DNA of 64,000 bases from positions 12,736,450 through 12,800,449 of the forward strand of contig NC_134026.1 in the NCBI RefSeq assembly GCF_964204645.1. Reading direction: 5' to 3'. The position numbers were made by a program, and so were the translations under genes. The stretch comes from Tubulanus polymorphus. Lineage: Eukaryota; Nemertea; Palaeonemertea; Tubulaniformes; Tubulanidae. The notes below the pieces were generated by a model. That model worked only from the letters and a program-made list of their open reading frames with translations. It was not told the DNA's origin and ran no database searches. This document shows, piece by piece, positions 40,606 to 52,691 of the stretch; within the stretch, counting starts at the first letter, position 1; every line of letters starts with the position of its first letter.

Positions 40606-40995
40606 AAGCTGGCTACCGGTTCCCGGTTCAAAACCATTTTGAATCGGGAGCCGAATCGGAAACCGGTAGCCGGCTACCGGTTCGGCTCCCGATTCAAAAT
40701 GTGAAGCTGGATACTCATTCGATTCGACTCTATTGCGGACAGCAGGTAAACATAATTACATAACTATGTCTGCTGAAATGAGTGCAACCTTGACTTCGGC
40801 CACCAGGCTAATCGAGACGTCTGAATTAACACCATGCGTGTGACGATTTCCTCCCGATTCAAAATCATTTTCAATCGGGAGCCGAACCGGGAACCGGGAG
40901 CCGGCTACTGGTTCCCGGCTCCCGGTCCAAAATCATTTCAATCGGGAGCCGAACCGGGAATCGGGAACCGGCTACTGGTTCGGCTCGAGCCCCCA
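40606..40995. repeat. GC-rich palindromic mini-repeats
   Basis: Direct and inverted copies of CGGCTCCCGATTCAAAAT / ATTTTGAATCGGGAGCCG and GGCTACCGGTTC alternate in two clusters (40608-40705 and 40848-40992). Any strand reads as repetitive NREPNREP / GSRFK peptides, an artefact of the repeat. Confidence 0.85.
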
Positions 40996-41146
40996 GTGAA
41001 GTTCATTACTTGTTCCTTATTCCTTATTACTTATTCAGAATTCATCTCCCAATACAAGTAACATGTTACTTGTTCCTTATTGGGAGAAGAATTCTGAATA
41101 AGTAACGGAATAAGGAACAAGGAACAAGTAATGAACTTCACTGGGG
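40991..41146. repeat. Foldback repeat
   Basis: The left arm starts at 40991 (CCCCAGTGAAGTTCATTACT) and its reverse complement ends at 41146. The arms are near-perfect around a small centre (AACATGTT). It abuts and truncates the LINE ORF1 remnant to its right. Confidence 0.85.
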
Positions 41147-41905
41147 CAAATAACAACACCTGTTGGAATATCACATTCCCGAAGGTTTGGGTCCCCGATT
41201 ACGACAATTTCGGTTGTAGGCGCTTCTTCGGGCTTCTTCGCATCATTGGTTTCGGTTTTTCCAGGTTCAATATCACGCTGCTTGACTAACGGACAATCAC
41301 GCCTTATATGATCCGGTGATTTACATTCATGGCACAATCGGTTATTAAAACGGTTTGGACAGTCAAACAATTTATGATCACTGTTCATGCCCATAGACAT
41401 ACAACGCTGGCAGTGACTGTCACAGAACAAGCGCATGAAAAATCCCCAATTTTCGTGTAGTTGGGCATCACGGTTTTAATGTTATTTAACTGCAAATATC
41501 TAGGTCCAGTGAATATAGAAGTTCCTTTGATGACACCATTTTTATAGAACCGCTAACATAGTCTCCGAACTGAGATATAAAAGCTACGATTGTTCTATCA
41601 TCCATTTCGATAGGAGCGTCTACGACTTTAATATTAATCACATTCACATCGACGTCAGTAAATCTAACGTTAGTTTTCAGCACCTGGAAGGTCCCGTTGG
41701 ACAGTGTAGATTTCGTATCATTATCTGTAGCAGTCACTATACAATAAGAGTCAGTAAGTTGAACTGAAAGAATCTTACTCACATCGACTTTCGACTTGAG
41801 ACCACCTACAACATTCAAATGAGACAATTTTCCTTTACCAAACTGTCTCAAATCAAATTTAACTGAATTCTCCCTGGTAATACTTGATTTTTGTTTACTT
41901 TCCAT
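41147..41905 (-). pseudogene. LINE ORF1 remnant with RRM-like region and CCHC knuckles
   Basis: Read on the minus strand: 41905-41486 gives MESKQKSSITRENSVKFDLR and an RRM-like block (VINIKVVDAPIEMDDRTIVA). After at least two frame changes near 41490 and 41420, 41436 onward gives two CCHC knuckles (CQRCMSMGMNSDHKLFDC; CHECKSPDHIRRDC). This order is that of LINE ORF1 RNA-binding proteins. The 3' end is replaced by the foldback repeat and no ORF2 follows. Confidence 0.6.
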
Positions 41906-43855
41906 GGTAATATCTCCTCTAATCCACTATTAATCAACAATATTTGCGGAGGTCCAAATTAACGTGTCTACTAGTAATCCGCCATCTTGTTCAATGTCTA
42001 TTAATCTTTTTATTGATCATGAAAAATTGTAGTAAAATATTTGAATCTACGGTTGGTTTTAGATTGTATCTCTCCACGCGGGAGGTAATCACGGATATCG
42101 GACTACAAACAAACTCCTTGTGTACAGCTCAACTATATCTCAATGATGATTAAACATTAATTTTCCCAAAAATTCTCCCCTTCGAAAAACCTAAACAACG
42201 TGTACGCTTGCTTTAAGTTTGCCAATGGACTATTGTTACCTTTTCTAGCTATTTGTTCTGTTTGCCGCAAACAGATTGCGTCCTCTATTACAGGAATAAA
42301 GGATACAGCTGCTCAAAAGTTAGTTTAAATTAACCATTCACCATTATACATGACCAAATACACAATTAATATGAAAAAGATCCACTATGTACACATTTCA
42401 AATTTCAAACCAATATTTATCATCAGAAAATTACGACACAACGTTCGATTTCTCACTAGAGATCATCTTTTTGAATTTGTACAGTGAGTTTTGGTATCGT
42501 ATTTTCGTATCGTATTATCGCATTATCGTAATTCTCCGCATTTGAGTGTGACTATTCTACAAGTATAAAGTTATTTTAGCAATGTTTAGCAAGTTTTAAT
42601 TGTCATTATAAATTTTCGCTATCCACTGGTAAACTTACTAACTTTTGGCAACTGACCTTAGATCGTGGAATGGTCTCAGGTGGCCTGCTGATCCACCCTT
42701 TACTTACACTGCTAAATAAATATACAGTATAAGACGTAAAAAGTATAGAATATAGAAATATAGAAGTACTATTTATCTTTATATCGCGATAATTCGTGTA
42801 CATATGATTGAAAAACGATATTCTATGGAGTCTCTTGGTACTTATGATTATTGTGTGTAAAATCAATAATTAGCAACCTTCCACTGATACGAAGCAGCCT
42901 AAGAAGACATCCTACCATAATTTTCCTCGCAACTCTCAGCATTATTTCAAGGGTCGGTCTTATATGAAGAAAATATATGAAAGACGTGTTCACAGGTTAA
43001 CGGGCCAAAAATCTTCCCCAAAATTTCAAATTTTTACAAGCAAAGATAATATACTTCATGCTTTTGGTGCAAAAAATGCATGACCACAAATTGCAAATTG
43101 TGTTTTCAAAATATCGATTGAGTGTGGAATTGTTTCGAATTCAGGGATCTCCCATTAACTCTCCGATATTTTTCAATAAGATAAGTCCAACTATCAGATG
43201 GCCAGTTGAATACTTCTTCATTATATTGAACGATATGTTATACTTAATGCATCTTTTCTTAGGCCTTACAGCTTTCTCTATTGGTCAGTGTTGTGATCAC
43301 TCAAAATTAACCATAAGTTTGAATTCTCACTGAACTACTACATCACTATAACCAATATATATATTTCATATCAGGGGATTAACTTTGATCTGTGGTCAGT
43401 GGACAGCAGCTACGAAACATTTAAAACTACTACATTATCATTCCATCTATATTCATATATATATGATATGATATCTTCTTTAATGTTCAGTTTAAACGTC
43501 TTGAACGCAAACGTTTGACAAGTTTCGCATGTTGGTACCGATACGCACGTTCACGCGAGTGAAATGTGCACGTTACAGGCTCAAATGCGCACGTTACAAT
43601 TACAAATCGAAACGTTGATCGTTCAAAACCCCACGTGAAAATCTTTTGCATTTAGTGGACGATTTCGCTCGGGGAAGTTAGCTCGCTACCTACAATAAAA
43701 ACAATTCTGACAAGACTTTTCAAGCGACAAATTTAAATGTAAGAGCTAGTAGTACTAACGAAGGATTCAGGCAATACACCGTGTCATTTCTAAAAACATT
43801 TAACCGGAAATTAGACAGGACTTGTGTAGCTTGTACAGGTAAAAGATCTTGTTAT
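41906..43855. other. No gene seen
   Basis: AT-rich intergenic DNA. Around 42310-42660 are diverged copies of the termini of the MITE found at 61458-61576 (GCTCAAAAGTTAGTT; TATCCACTGGTAAAC), about 340 bases apart and inverted, suggesting a longer member of that family. Confidence 0.5.
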
Positions 43856-43859
43856 ATTT

Positions 43860-44460
43860 ACGTTTAGGCCAAATGAAATTATTTGATACCAGACACGACA
43901 AAGTTGTTACCGAAACAGATAAATATATCTATGTGGTCAGTATTGGTCAAGATTTGGTCAGTTGAATAGTTGTTAGATACCACACCATATCTAATTATTT
44001 GACACCACACACGACTGTGTTGCTTCTAAAATAGAAAAATTACTTTAGGGTCAGTATTGGTCAAAATTGGTCAGTTAATTAGTTGTTAATTCATAGCCCG
44101 CGCCATATTTAGTCGCTCGACGTCCAAACACGATTTTATTGCTTTACTAAAGTAAATATAAATTACTTATGGTGGGCTCTGGTTAGCACTGGTAACTGGT
44201 CAGTACTGGTCAAGCATTGGTCAGTTAAACAATTTTTAGATTAATGCCCACGTCATATCTAGTTATTTGACACCAAACAACTTAATTGTTTGCAAAACAA
44301 ATAATTTACTGTATGGTACTGGTCATGCATTGGTCAGTTAATAGACCAAGGTCCACGCCACGCGTTATTTGATACCAAACATGATTGGATTGTGTCGTTT
44401 CGGAAAATTTATCTGTTTGGCAATTTGTGGTCAGCCCTGGTTCGTTAGGTTCTTATTTTG
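43860..44460. repeat. Degenerate tandem repeat, about 115-130 bp units
   Basis: Five diverged copies of a block containing GGTCAGTATTGGTCA...TTGGTCAGTTAA, ATATCTAGTTATTTGACACCA and AACACGATT. Copies start near 43870, 43935, 44048, 44190 and 44315. Old and partly scrambled. Confidence 0.6.
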
Positions 44461-45199
44461 CGGGCATTTTATCTCGAACACCGAAAGACTGAATTACTAA
44501 TCAATTCAACAGATCATTAATTAATGGAAATGAAGATCAGTGTTTAACTAATAGTCCTTAGTGTGAATAAAATGTCTCTGGTCTGGGTGCTATAGTGCTT
44601 ACTGTATCTAATTCTTTTTATTTTCACTACTACCGTAATTGACTATGATGTTTTCAAGTGGTCTTAAGTACCCCTAATAGCCGAAAGTCGTTGATTTATG
44701 TGAAATTTACATACAGCGCCATCCGTTGGTGGTAAAACTAACCCGAGCAATACGGGTGTTAAATAGATACGCTAGCAAACCGGCATTCAGACCGGCTACC
44801 AGTCTTCACGCGACTCGACTCTACCAGTACCGCTATCGGAGCCATCCTTTTCTTATCAGTTGGAATTACGATGATGATGGCGTCGCTGGCGACGGCGGTT
44901 AGGCATGGAACGTTTCGAAATGTTCTGTCAACGAGGCTTATTAAAGTAAAATCTGGATTAGAGCATCCGAAGCCTTTTTCAATTTGCAAGTGGTATTCTA
45001 TAACAGCATCGTCTAATACGGTAGGCCCTAATGATATGTAATAGATGAAATCTAAGTGACGGACGCCTCGTCACAGCTTGATTCAATTTTTCATAGTAAG
45101 AAATGATAGCGATTGGGGAAAACAACCTCAAGTACGGGGTAACGAAGTCGAAAACACTCAAAATATTGTCAGTGACAAGGAGCACACTTAAATGTTGTT
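44461..45199. other. No gene seen
   Basis: Unremarkable intergenic sequence. The longest open frames lack coding character. Confidence 0.5.
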
Positions 45200-45207
45200 A
45201 ATGAAAC

Positions 45208-45964
45208 CACAGGGGTTTGGCGATGGGCTTGGATTTTATTTCCGGGTTGTTGATAATCTCGCGAGAATGGCGCTAAATATGAACTGAAAATAAATTCAAA
45301 ATATAGAAATACCTTGTGTTTATATTGTTTATTTATCCGCCATTAAGTTCCGATAAACAATTGGTCGTTAAGGATCATTATCAGACGGTCGTCACGCTAC
45401 TATGTAAAATAACAAGGGATGAAACGCAGTTCAGAGTTGTGCCAGCCAGTCACGTGACAGTCGCGCTTCTTATTTGAATGAATGCAAACCCGAAGCATCT
45501 AAGATGGAAACTATGATACGAAAAATATTTGAGATTAATTCACATTCAAATGCATTTTTTGTCTATGAATTATATATTTGATCACAATTCTTTATAAATT
45601 ATTAATTTCATATGAATCATAATCTGACAATTGATACCGGTCTGTGAATATGTTAACTTTTCATGTTAAAGTTTTAAATGTGATGACATCATCAGAATGT
45701 CACGTGACTGTCCCAACTTTCTGGCTGGCATGAATTGAACTGCGTTTCATCCCTTGTTCTTTTATATAGTAGTGTGACGACCGTCTGATAATGATTCTTA
45801 ACGACCAATTGTTTATCGAAACTTTATAGCGGATAAATAAACAATATAAACACAAGGTATTTCCGTGATATTTTGAATTTATTCGTAGTTCATATTTAGC
45901 GCCATTCTCGCGAGATTATCAACAACCCGGAAATAAAATCCAAGCCCATCGCCAAACCCCTGTG
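45208..45964. mobile_element. hAT-like MITE, copy 2, 8-bp target duplication
   Basis: 757 bp with long inverted repeats (about 250 bp each side, left end CACAGGGGTTTGGCGATGGG) around a short AT-rich centre. Flanked by AATGAAAC on both sides (45200-45207, 45965-45972). Eight-base duplications and a CAGGGGT-type terminus fit the hAT superfamily. Non-coding. Same family as 33252-40605. Confidence 0.85.
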
Positions 45965-45972
45965 AATGAAAC

Positions 45973-46699
45973 TGGAAAGAGAATCAACTCCAATATTTCA
46001 TATTGAAATTGTACTGTAGTTGAACCCACAGCAATGAATTAATGAAGAAATTAAATCAACTTAGTCAAAACTTGGAAAATTTAAAATTAATGCTCGAGTT
46101 AAGGGGTGGGAAGAAAGAAGATGAAACTGTAACTCTGTAACTGTAAATTTGATTCATTTCTGAAATTTGAGCTTGATATATTATAAGCCCAAATTTCAGA
46201 AATGAATCAAACCTCATAATTCTTGAATCTTATATTATAAGATCAAATGAAATTTAATATTTTAATTTTTGCGAGAAAAAACTTGAAAAATTTCTTATAA
46301 ATCAGGTCTCGGTACCACTGTCTGCTAAAAAGATTATTCTTTCGATTTAGATAAAGTGTCATTTTTTAATGGTTTAAAACTCTTTGTGAAACCATAATGT
46401 AACCAATGACATTTCTATGGTGGGAACTGAGAGGGGTTTTTGCAATATTGAAGAATTTTGACATGGTAGTTAATTTAGAAATTAGCTCCATTTGGAAATA
46501 AAAGGAAGACGAGAAGAGTACAACGCATTTCTTAATTACCTTCAAAAAGAAAAAAAATCGAATACGCGTTGAAACGCACAAATCGGAAAATTATTTTCTG
46601 CTAGAAAAAACTCGAATTAGCAGGAAATGCGAATGTCAGTACAAAAATTGATTTCTCTTGCGAAAAATATACATTTCTTTCTAATCCGCCTGGAATACG
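45973..46699. other. No gene; one perfect inverted repeat
   Basis: A hairpin with 21-bp perfect arms (TTTGATTCATTTCTGAAATTT) at 46148-46168 and 46191-46211. Otherwise plain intergenic DNA. Confidence 0.6.
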
Positions 46700-46714
46700 G
46701 TTCAAAATAAGCAG

Positions 46715-47030
46715 TGCACGCGGCCAGCGGTTCCGAATTCCTTATTTGGTGAAGAAGGGGCGGAGACTAATGTTTTTGCCGACCGCGATGATGTTGCTGC
46801 TCGAGAGCGAGACTACGCCGTGCCGATCCGCCGCCGCGCTGGCCGAGGAATTTTACGACTAACGCGACTCACCGCAGTTTTTAGGGTCGTTACTTTTGAT
46901 TAAAAAAGTGTATTTCAGTGCTGCCGCTGAGAATGACAGCTGCGCGCGCGAGAGCGTAATTCTCCGGGATTCGAACCTGCGTGCCGAACCGCGTGGCACC
47001 GGGCCGCGGCCGCGTTTTGTTATTATGAAT
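46715..47030. promoter_or_regulatory. CpG-rich patch
   Basis: Dense CpG (CCGCCGCCGCGCTGGCCGAG, GCGCGCGCGAGAGCG, GGGCCGCGGCCGCG) in an AT-rich neighbourhood. It contains GGGATTCGAACCTGC, the complement of a pol III B-box, so part may be a tRNA-related fragment on the minus strand. No clear gene starts here; an unmethylated promoter or a GC-rich repeat are both possible. Confidence 0.35.
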
Positions 47031-47442
47031 TCGCCCCTGTTGCTAAGGGAATTTCAGCTAATTTCAACTCGATCAATCAACGCGGTTCATTGTTAAACTA
47101 TTCATCAACCCAATCTTGTTCGAAATTTCATGAAATAAATACATTCTAAAATAACCCGATCCATAAGTTACCGTATTTTAGTTAGTGGAATGCCGGATTT
47201 TAGCGTGACGTAATTCTACTTCCGATTTCCCCATGAACTTCAAACCGGACGTCAAGTGACGTCATTTTTTTCTGACTTTGTCAGCTAGTCAGAATCGGTT
47301 AAGAAGACACTTCGTAGTATCCACATATACGCGTTTACCAAAGGGACGTCCTCCAGGCGCCTTCGGCGCCCGGCGTCCGTCTATTAGTGATAGTTCTCGC
47401 TATATGTCATTCCCTCCCTGCAGAAAAAACAGCCCTAAACTT

Positions 47443-48335
47443 CAGTGTTGCCAGACTTCCGGAAATTTCCGGAGTTCCTGGAATCGAAACTTTCAAAAAA
47501 AAATCCGGAAATTTTCTTCTCCGTACTGCGCGAAAATGCCGTTAATTTTTATTAGAACGGCCACCGATACGCATTCGCTGTGATGATTGCACCACCACTC
47601 ATCGTCATGACGACGCCGCGCAGCTCCGCGGTCGAGAGGCTTTTGTGTAAGTATACAGAGTAGTGCTTATAACTTTATTGATTTTATACTCGAATGTGTA
47701 TTGTAAAATTTTGGAGTTCAATAAACTTCTGTACTGTAACCACGACTTGACTTGCTGATGCGCCGCGCTTGTATTAGATCATCTTTATCAGAGCATTCAT
47801 AGGTACGTCCCTTCAAGTTACACATCTATGATCATCTATATAGGCTTAGACCTAAACTATCTATGATCCGTCCTTTTTTGAATGTTCCATTTTTTTTATT
47901 TTCAATAGGCCCGTATGCAATAGTTCCCCGGAAAATGAGTTGCATAATATTCACGGATAAATTGATTATTAACGAAATTTTAAATATTTCCTTGCCAACT
48001 AAGCGCTCAAGCGCTACGATCTTGAATTTGTGAGCGTTCATCGGCGCATTTGAACTGCAATAATTCAGGACTCGACCCGTAATGCGTGAGAAGATGCTGA
48101 TCGTCAACGAATGAGGATGTGCCACATTGGAAATAGCCATTACCTTCCAGAATATAATAAGTTGTTCATGGGTTCACGATCGCTCTAAGTGCTCGGAAAA
48201 CGCTTCTAATTTCTGAAATTTTCTTGGGGGGGACCCCCAAACCCCCCGAAATGGCTTCGCGCCTACGGCGCTCGCAAGTTTGTGTATGTCAATAAATACT
48301 TCCGGATATAGCAAAGCTAGGTGCTGGCAACACTG
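47443..48335. mobile_element. Short TIR element, 893 bp, 6-bp flanking duplication
   Basis: Ends CAGTGTTGCCAG and CTGGCAACACTG are inverted, flanked by AAACTT (47437-47442 and 48336-48341). The terminus resembles hAT ends but the visible duplication is 6 rather than 8 bases. The interior is non-coding with a GGGGGGGACCCCC tract and a CG-rich hairpin-like stretch near 48228-48280. Confidence 0.6.
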
Positions 48336-48379
48336 AAACTTCTACAAATTCATTCTAGGTGTAAACAGGAAAACCTCAA

Positions 48380-49111
48380 ATGCAGCAACCAGAGGAGAAC
48401 TTGGCCGGTTTCCCATTCTCCTGTCTGTCATCCCTCAGCTTATTAATTATTGGTTCCGTATATGCAAACTCTCCCCCTCCACTCATTAGGAAAGCATATA
48501 TTGACTGCCTGAGTAACTCAACTGTTAACTGGTGCTCGGGCATCAAATCCATACTTGACTGCCTCAATCTTGAGAATACCTGGCTGAACCAAGGCTTTAG
48601 TCTCCGACCGAGCACAATAAGAACTATAAAACTACAGTCACAACGCCTTTACTCAGACAAATGGCTCCAATTCATCAACGATCCCTCCAATTCTAAACTC
48701 CGTAGTTATAAACTTTTCAAAACTGCATTCTACACGGAAAATTACATTATGTCCCAGCCCCTCTACATTAGACGGCAATTCACAAAATTAAGAGTTTCTA
48801 ACCACTCACTTCACATAGAGACTGGTCGTCACATCCGCCCAATTACCCCCATTGAAAACAGGACCTGTAAGCTCTGCAACTCAAATCAAATTGAGGACGA
48901 AAAACATTTCCTTCTCGACTGCACTGCTCTCTCAACAATCCGTGCTAAACATCTCACCAACATCAATGATATTATCCCTTCCTTCTCAACCCAAAACCCT
49001 GATGAACAATTCGCCCTCCTCTTCTCTAATTATAACAATGGTTCTGAAATAGGCAAAGTTGTATGTAACCTGGTAAATGATCTAGCTACCTTTCGTCACA
49101 ACTCTAATTAA
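48380..49111 (+). pseudogene. 5'-truncated CR1-like LINE ORF2 C-terminus
   Basis: The open frame ends with the LINE C-terminal knuckle domain (SLHIETGRHIRP; CKLCNSNQIEDEKHFLLDC at about 48868-48925) and matches the design of the 14176-15798 C-terminus (ISAHKLAIETGRY; CTSCNVIEDELHFLLEC). The first 40 codons belong to another frame (GRFPILLSVIPQLINYW), showing a frameshift near 48487. A second, different LINE family member. The 3' end runs into GT-rich microsatellite. Confidence 0.75.
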
Positions 49112-49163
49112 ACACGGACACAGATACCGCTTTACTCTGGGTTGAGTGGACTATATAGATACA

Positions 49164-49235
49164 CATGTATGTGTGTGTATATGTGTGTATGTGGATGTAT
49201 ACGTATATGTGTATGTATGTATATTTGTCTATGTG
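49164..49235. repeat. TATGTGTG/GTAT-rich microsatellite
   Basis: Imperfect TG/TATG repeats directly after the LINE remnant, possibly its degenerate 3' tail. Confidence 0.8.
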
Positions 49236-49240
49236 CGTCT

Positions 49241-50207
49241 CCTTAGCGAGCTTCTCGCACAATCAATTTGGAGCAACGTCGGTCCTCTCGTTGAGGGTCA
49301 AACAGCAGCGCCCCCTTAGCGAGCTTCTCGCACGATCAATTTGGAGCAACGTCGGTCCTCTCGTTGAGGGTCAAACAGCAGCGCCCCCTTAGCGAGCTTC
49401 TCGCACGATCAATTTGGAGCAACGTCGGTCCTCTCGTTGAGGGTCGAACAGCAGCGCACCCTTAGCGAGCTTCTCGCACGATCGTAACGGTCCTCCCGTT
49501 GAGGATCGAACAGCGGCGCCTCTTTAGCGAGCCTTTCACACGATCGATGTTGGTCCTCCCGTTGAGGATCGAACAGCAGCGTCTCCTTAGCGAGCTTCTC
49601 GCACGATCAATTTGGAGCAACGTCGGTCCTCCCGTTGAGGAACGAACAGCAGCGCGCCCTTAGCGAGCTTCTCGCACGACGGATGTCGAGCGATGTCGGT
49701 CCTCTCGTTGAGGGTCGAACAGCAGCGCCCCTTAGCGAGCTTCTCGCACGATCGATGTCGATCCTCTCGTTGAGGGTCGAACCGCAGCGAGCTTCTCGCA
49801 CGATCGATGTCGAGCGATGTGGGTCCTCTCGTTGAGGAACGAACAGTAGCGCGCACTTAGCGAGCTTCTCGCACGACCGATGTCGAGCGATGTCGGTCCT
49901 CTCGTTGAGGGTCAAACAGCAGCGCCCCCTTAGCGAGCTTCTCGCACGATTAATTTGGAGCAATGTCGGTCCTCTCGTTGAGGGTCGAACAGCAGCGCAA
50001 CCTTAGCGAGCTTCTCGCACGACCGATGTCGAGTGATGTCGATCCTCTCGTTGAGGGTCGAACAGCAGCGCCCCTTAGCGAGCTTCTCGCACGATCGATG
50101 TCGATCCTCTCGTTGAGGGTCGAACAGCAGCGCCCCCTTAGCGAGCTTCTCGCACGATCGATATCGAGGGATGTCGGTCCTCTCGTTGAGGAACGAACAG
50201 TAGCGAC
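49241..50207. repeat. 73-bp minisatellite, about 14 copies
   Basis: Unit: CTTAGCGAGCTTCTCGCACG, a variable ATCAATTTGGAGCAACGT or ATCGATGTCGAGCGATGT block, CGGTCCTCTCGTTGAGGGTC, GAACAGCAGCGCCCC. Units start near 49241, 49315, 49388, 49460, 49523, 49588, 49661, 49734, 49792, 49857, 49930, 50003, 50074 and 50138; some are 58-65 bp deletions. Open frames across it on both strands are repeat artefacts. Confidence 0.95.
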
Positions 50208-51456
50208 TACTTCAGCGGACGTGTACGGTGGACACGCCAGCACACTCCGCTTAGGAAAACTCCAACTCCTGCTCCTGTGAACTAGAGATTAAAATAAAAA
50301 GCATAGACTGATAGAATATGCCAGTAGTTTTATTACAACCGTCTCCCCGAACAACCAGTTTTCGACTGGCTAAACAACTCTGGAAGACGACTCCCTCTGC
50401 CTGCGGACTACCACCCGGACCCAAGATGGCAGCACCATCCAATACCCGACTGTACAAGTTACACTACCACATAAACACTCAGCCGTATACGACACGTTAC
50501 TTGATCTTGGTCTTATATTTCCCAATAAAATCAACTTAAGGTCTTAAGTCCCAAGTTAGTCTGAATACCAGTCGTTGTTACCGAATACCGGTTCCCTACA
50601 ACCAACGGCTAGGTACTAGACCAGTTCCAAGTGGGCTTAAAAGATATGAAATAACTAAACTGATTTACCATCGGTTGCGGCAAGCTGACTCATATCTGTC
50701 ATAAGACTCTCCATGTGGTTCAACTGCGGATTGATTGGAATCTTCCACACGACTTGTAGGCTTATCGAATTGCTTTATAGGCCTAAAGCAATTGAGTAGT
50801 AGTTAAAATATACACATGATCAGGGATGAAAATGGCCCATACTGAAAAAGTTGGAAAATATTGAAAAAAAAATTTTTTGGGAAACAAAAATCAGTAACTT
50901 TTGGCCTAAAAACTTACTTTCTTTTGGTCAAAATGTCAATAGTTTGGGCTTGAATTACAGCCGCTCTTTGAATGAGATGCCATATTGTTTTCTCCGACTC
51001 CACAGTTGTGCTAACTACTGCCAAAAGCCGGCTTAGGGAGCACTCCTAACTACGGAGCACTCTGATGTGAATCCTTAGTTATGCCATCCAATAAGCCTAA
51101 AAGTTCCACCATAGACCTAGGCCTATCTCTTCGCACCCCCAAAATGAATTGGCTGTGACTGTGTAGGACTACCGGTGCCGACCTGATTACACTTCACCTG
51201 CGGTAGGCCTAAAAGCCTGGATTAAAATATCATGCCAAACGAACGAAATCAAGAGTAAAAGTCGCCCCGAATATGTCCGGTTTGTTTAGGCCTACCTACG
51301 GTCCATGGGTGTATTGTTCGGCAACTGTTCAGTGACATAGAATTGGCCTACTGAATTGAATTATTCAAAGAACATTCAATGAGTCTATTGTTAGTCTAGT
51401 TGATAGCCTAACCTGTCAGTGGTTTAGTTTCACGATCGGATATTTTCACAAACCAC
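50208..51456. other. No gene seen
   Basis: Intergenic sequence with many TAGGCCTA words, common in marine invertebrate DNA. No splice-coherent exons found. Confidence 0.5.
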
Positions 51457-51516
51457 ACGTTGGTATAAGCCCATCCGATTATAAAAAGCTTACCACCGAC
51501 GATTAGGTAACTAACT
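51457..51516. repeat. 60-bp dispersed repeat, copy 2
   Basis: 59 of 60 bases equal to 32655-32714, with unrelated flanks. Confidence 0.85.
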
Positions 51517-51609
51517 CAGTTGATACGAGCAAAAAGATTTCATTTATCAATAGTACTTACCCAACAAGCCGTGCATAAACGCTAAACATAATTCCGAATC
51601 GAAACAACG

Positions 51610-51720
51610 ATAATGGCCGCCACGTTGATGTGATCCTTGAATCTGATTGGTCGAGTCATAGGAATCAATCTGATTGGTCGATAGATATATATCAAATCTG
51701 ATTGGTCGAATCATACATAC
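51610..51720 (-). promoter_or_regulatory. Cluster of three inverted CCAAT boxes
   Basis: TCTGATTGGTCGA is repeated at about 51644, 51672 and 51703 with spacing near 30 bases; ATTGG is the inverted CCAAT box. An ATGGCCGCC word lies just upstream (51613). The arrangement looks like an NF-Y-type promoter or a minisatellite derived from one. No downstream gene is identified other than the TIR element at 51961. Confidence 0.35.
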
Positions 51721-52691
51721 CGTTTCCGGAGTTCACCACCAGAGGGGTGTTGTGTCGCTACTCAACGACCCAATATGCATTTCTACCACATACGATATAA
51801 TAATGTATGGGTGCTAACCACGTCAGCTAAATAATTGGGGCCAAAATTATTGGGTCCTAGTCCCAATAAATAGAAAATGACCCAATACGACAGAGAGGAC
51901 CCAATACTCCGAGTCTCAGAATCACGCATGTCCCGATAAGTTGGCGTTTATAAAACTATATATATATATGAGTCAAAATATGATGTCCTAAAATTTCGTT
52001 ACGTCCTGAACAATTCTAAATTCAACCCATTTATATTGTGGGATCACTCTTGTAAAATATCTCAAGAGAAGGTGCGAGGAATGGCCATACAACAGCAAGA
52101 ATTTGAAGTGATGACTACTGAATACAATTAAATGAACACTTTTTAAAAGTAGTTTGTCCTAATTTCATTTCAAAAATTTTTGGTGTCTTTTTTTAGCAGA
52201 TAAAATCATCGATATTTTTTCATACTTTGGGTTGCACACAAGACTGATATCTTTACTCCATTGAAAATTGCTATAACTTTTGCTTTTTATTAAGACGTAT
52301 GTAGTACAATTGTTAAAATAATAAAATGTGGAATTGATGGCGAAACAAATTTGATCCGGACGTAACATATGGAGTCCTATTTGTTACGTCCAGGAAAATT
52401 CCTATAAATAAGAACGATTCCGGATAGTACTTAAAATTTTGCCGCTAAAATAAGCTTGACCTTCCAGAATCATCAATCGTAGATAATATTTGCATTGTTC
52501 AGAGGATCTTTCTTTATTCTGCATATAAATCGTTGAAGAATTATTTTGGTGTCAAAAAACGTGCGTCCCGAAATAAAAAAGTTGTTTACGTATGGAGCTA
52601 TAAGCCGGCAGACGATACCTTACACCGCGCAAGATTAGCCTCTACAATGTATCCGTACAGTAGCGCCACCCCAAACTAAGTTTGTTTCAAG

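Noticed and set aside
40509-41061. Repetitive NREPNREP / GSRFK proteins
   Set aside because: Produced by GC-rich palindromic repeats; no coding bias or start context.
46896-47583. Coding ORFs in the CpG-rich region
   Set aside because: No codon bias, domain or splice coherence; GC-rich sequence simply lacks stops.
49241-50207. CRISPR array
   Set aside because: Units are contiguous 73-bp repeats without unique spacers, in a eukaryotic context.
49165-50457. Overlapping Arg/Ser-rich ORFs on both strands
   Set aside because: The 73-bp minisatellite is open in several frames; not genes.
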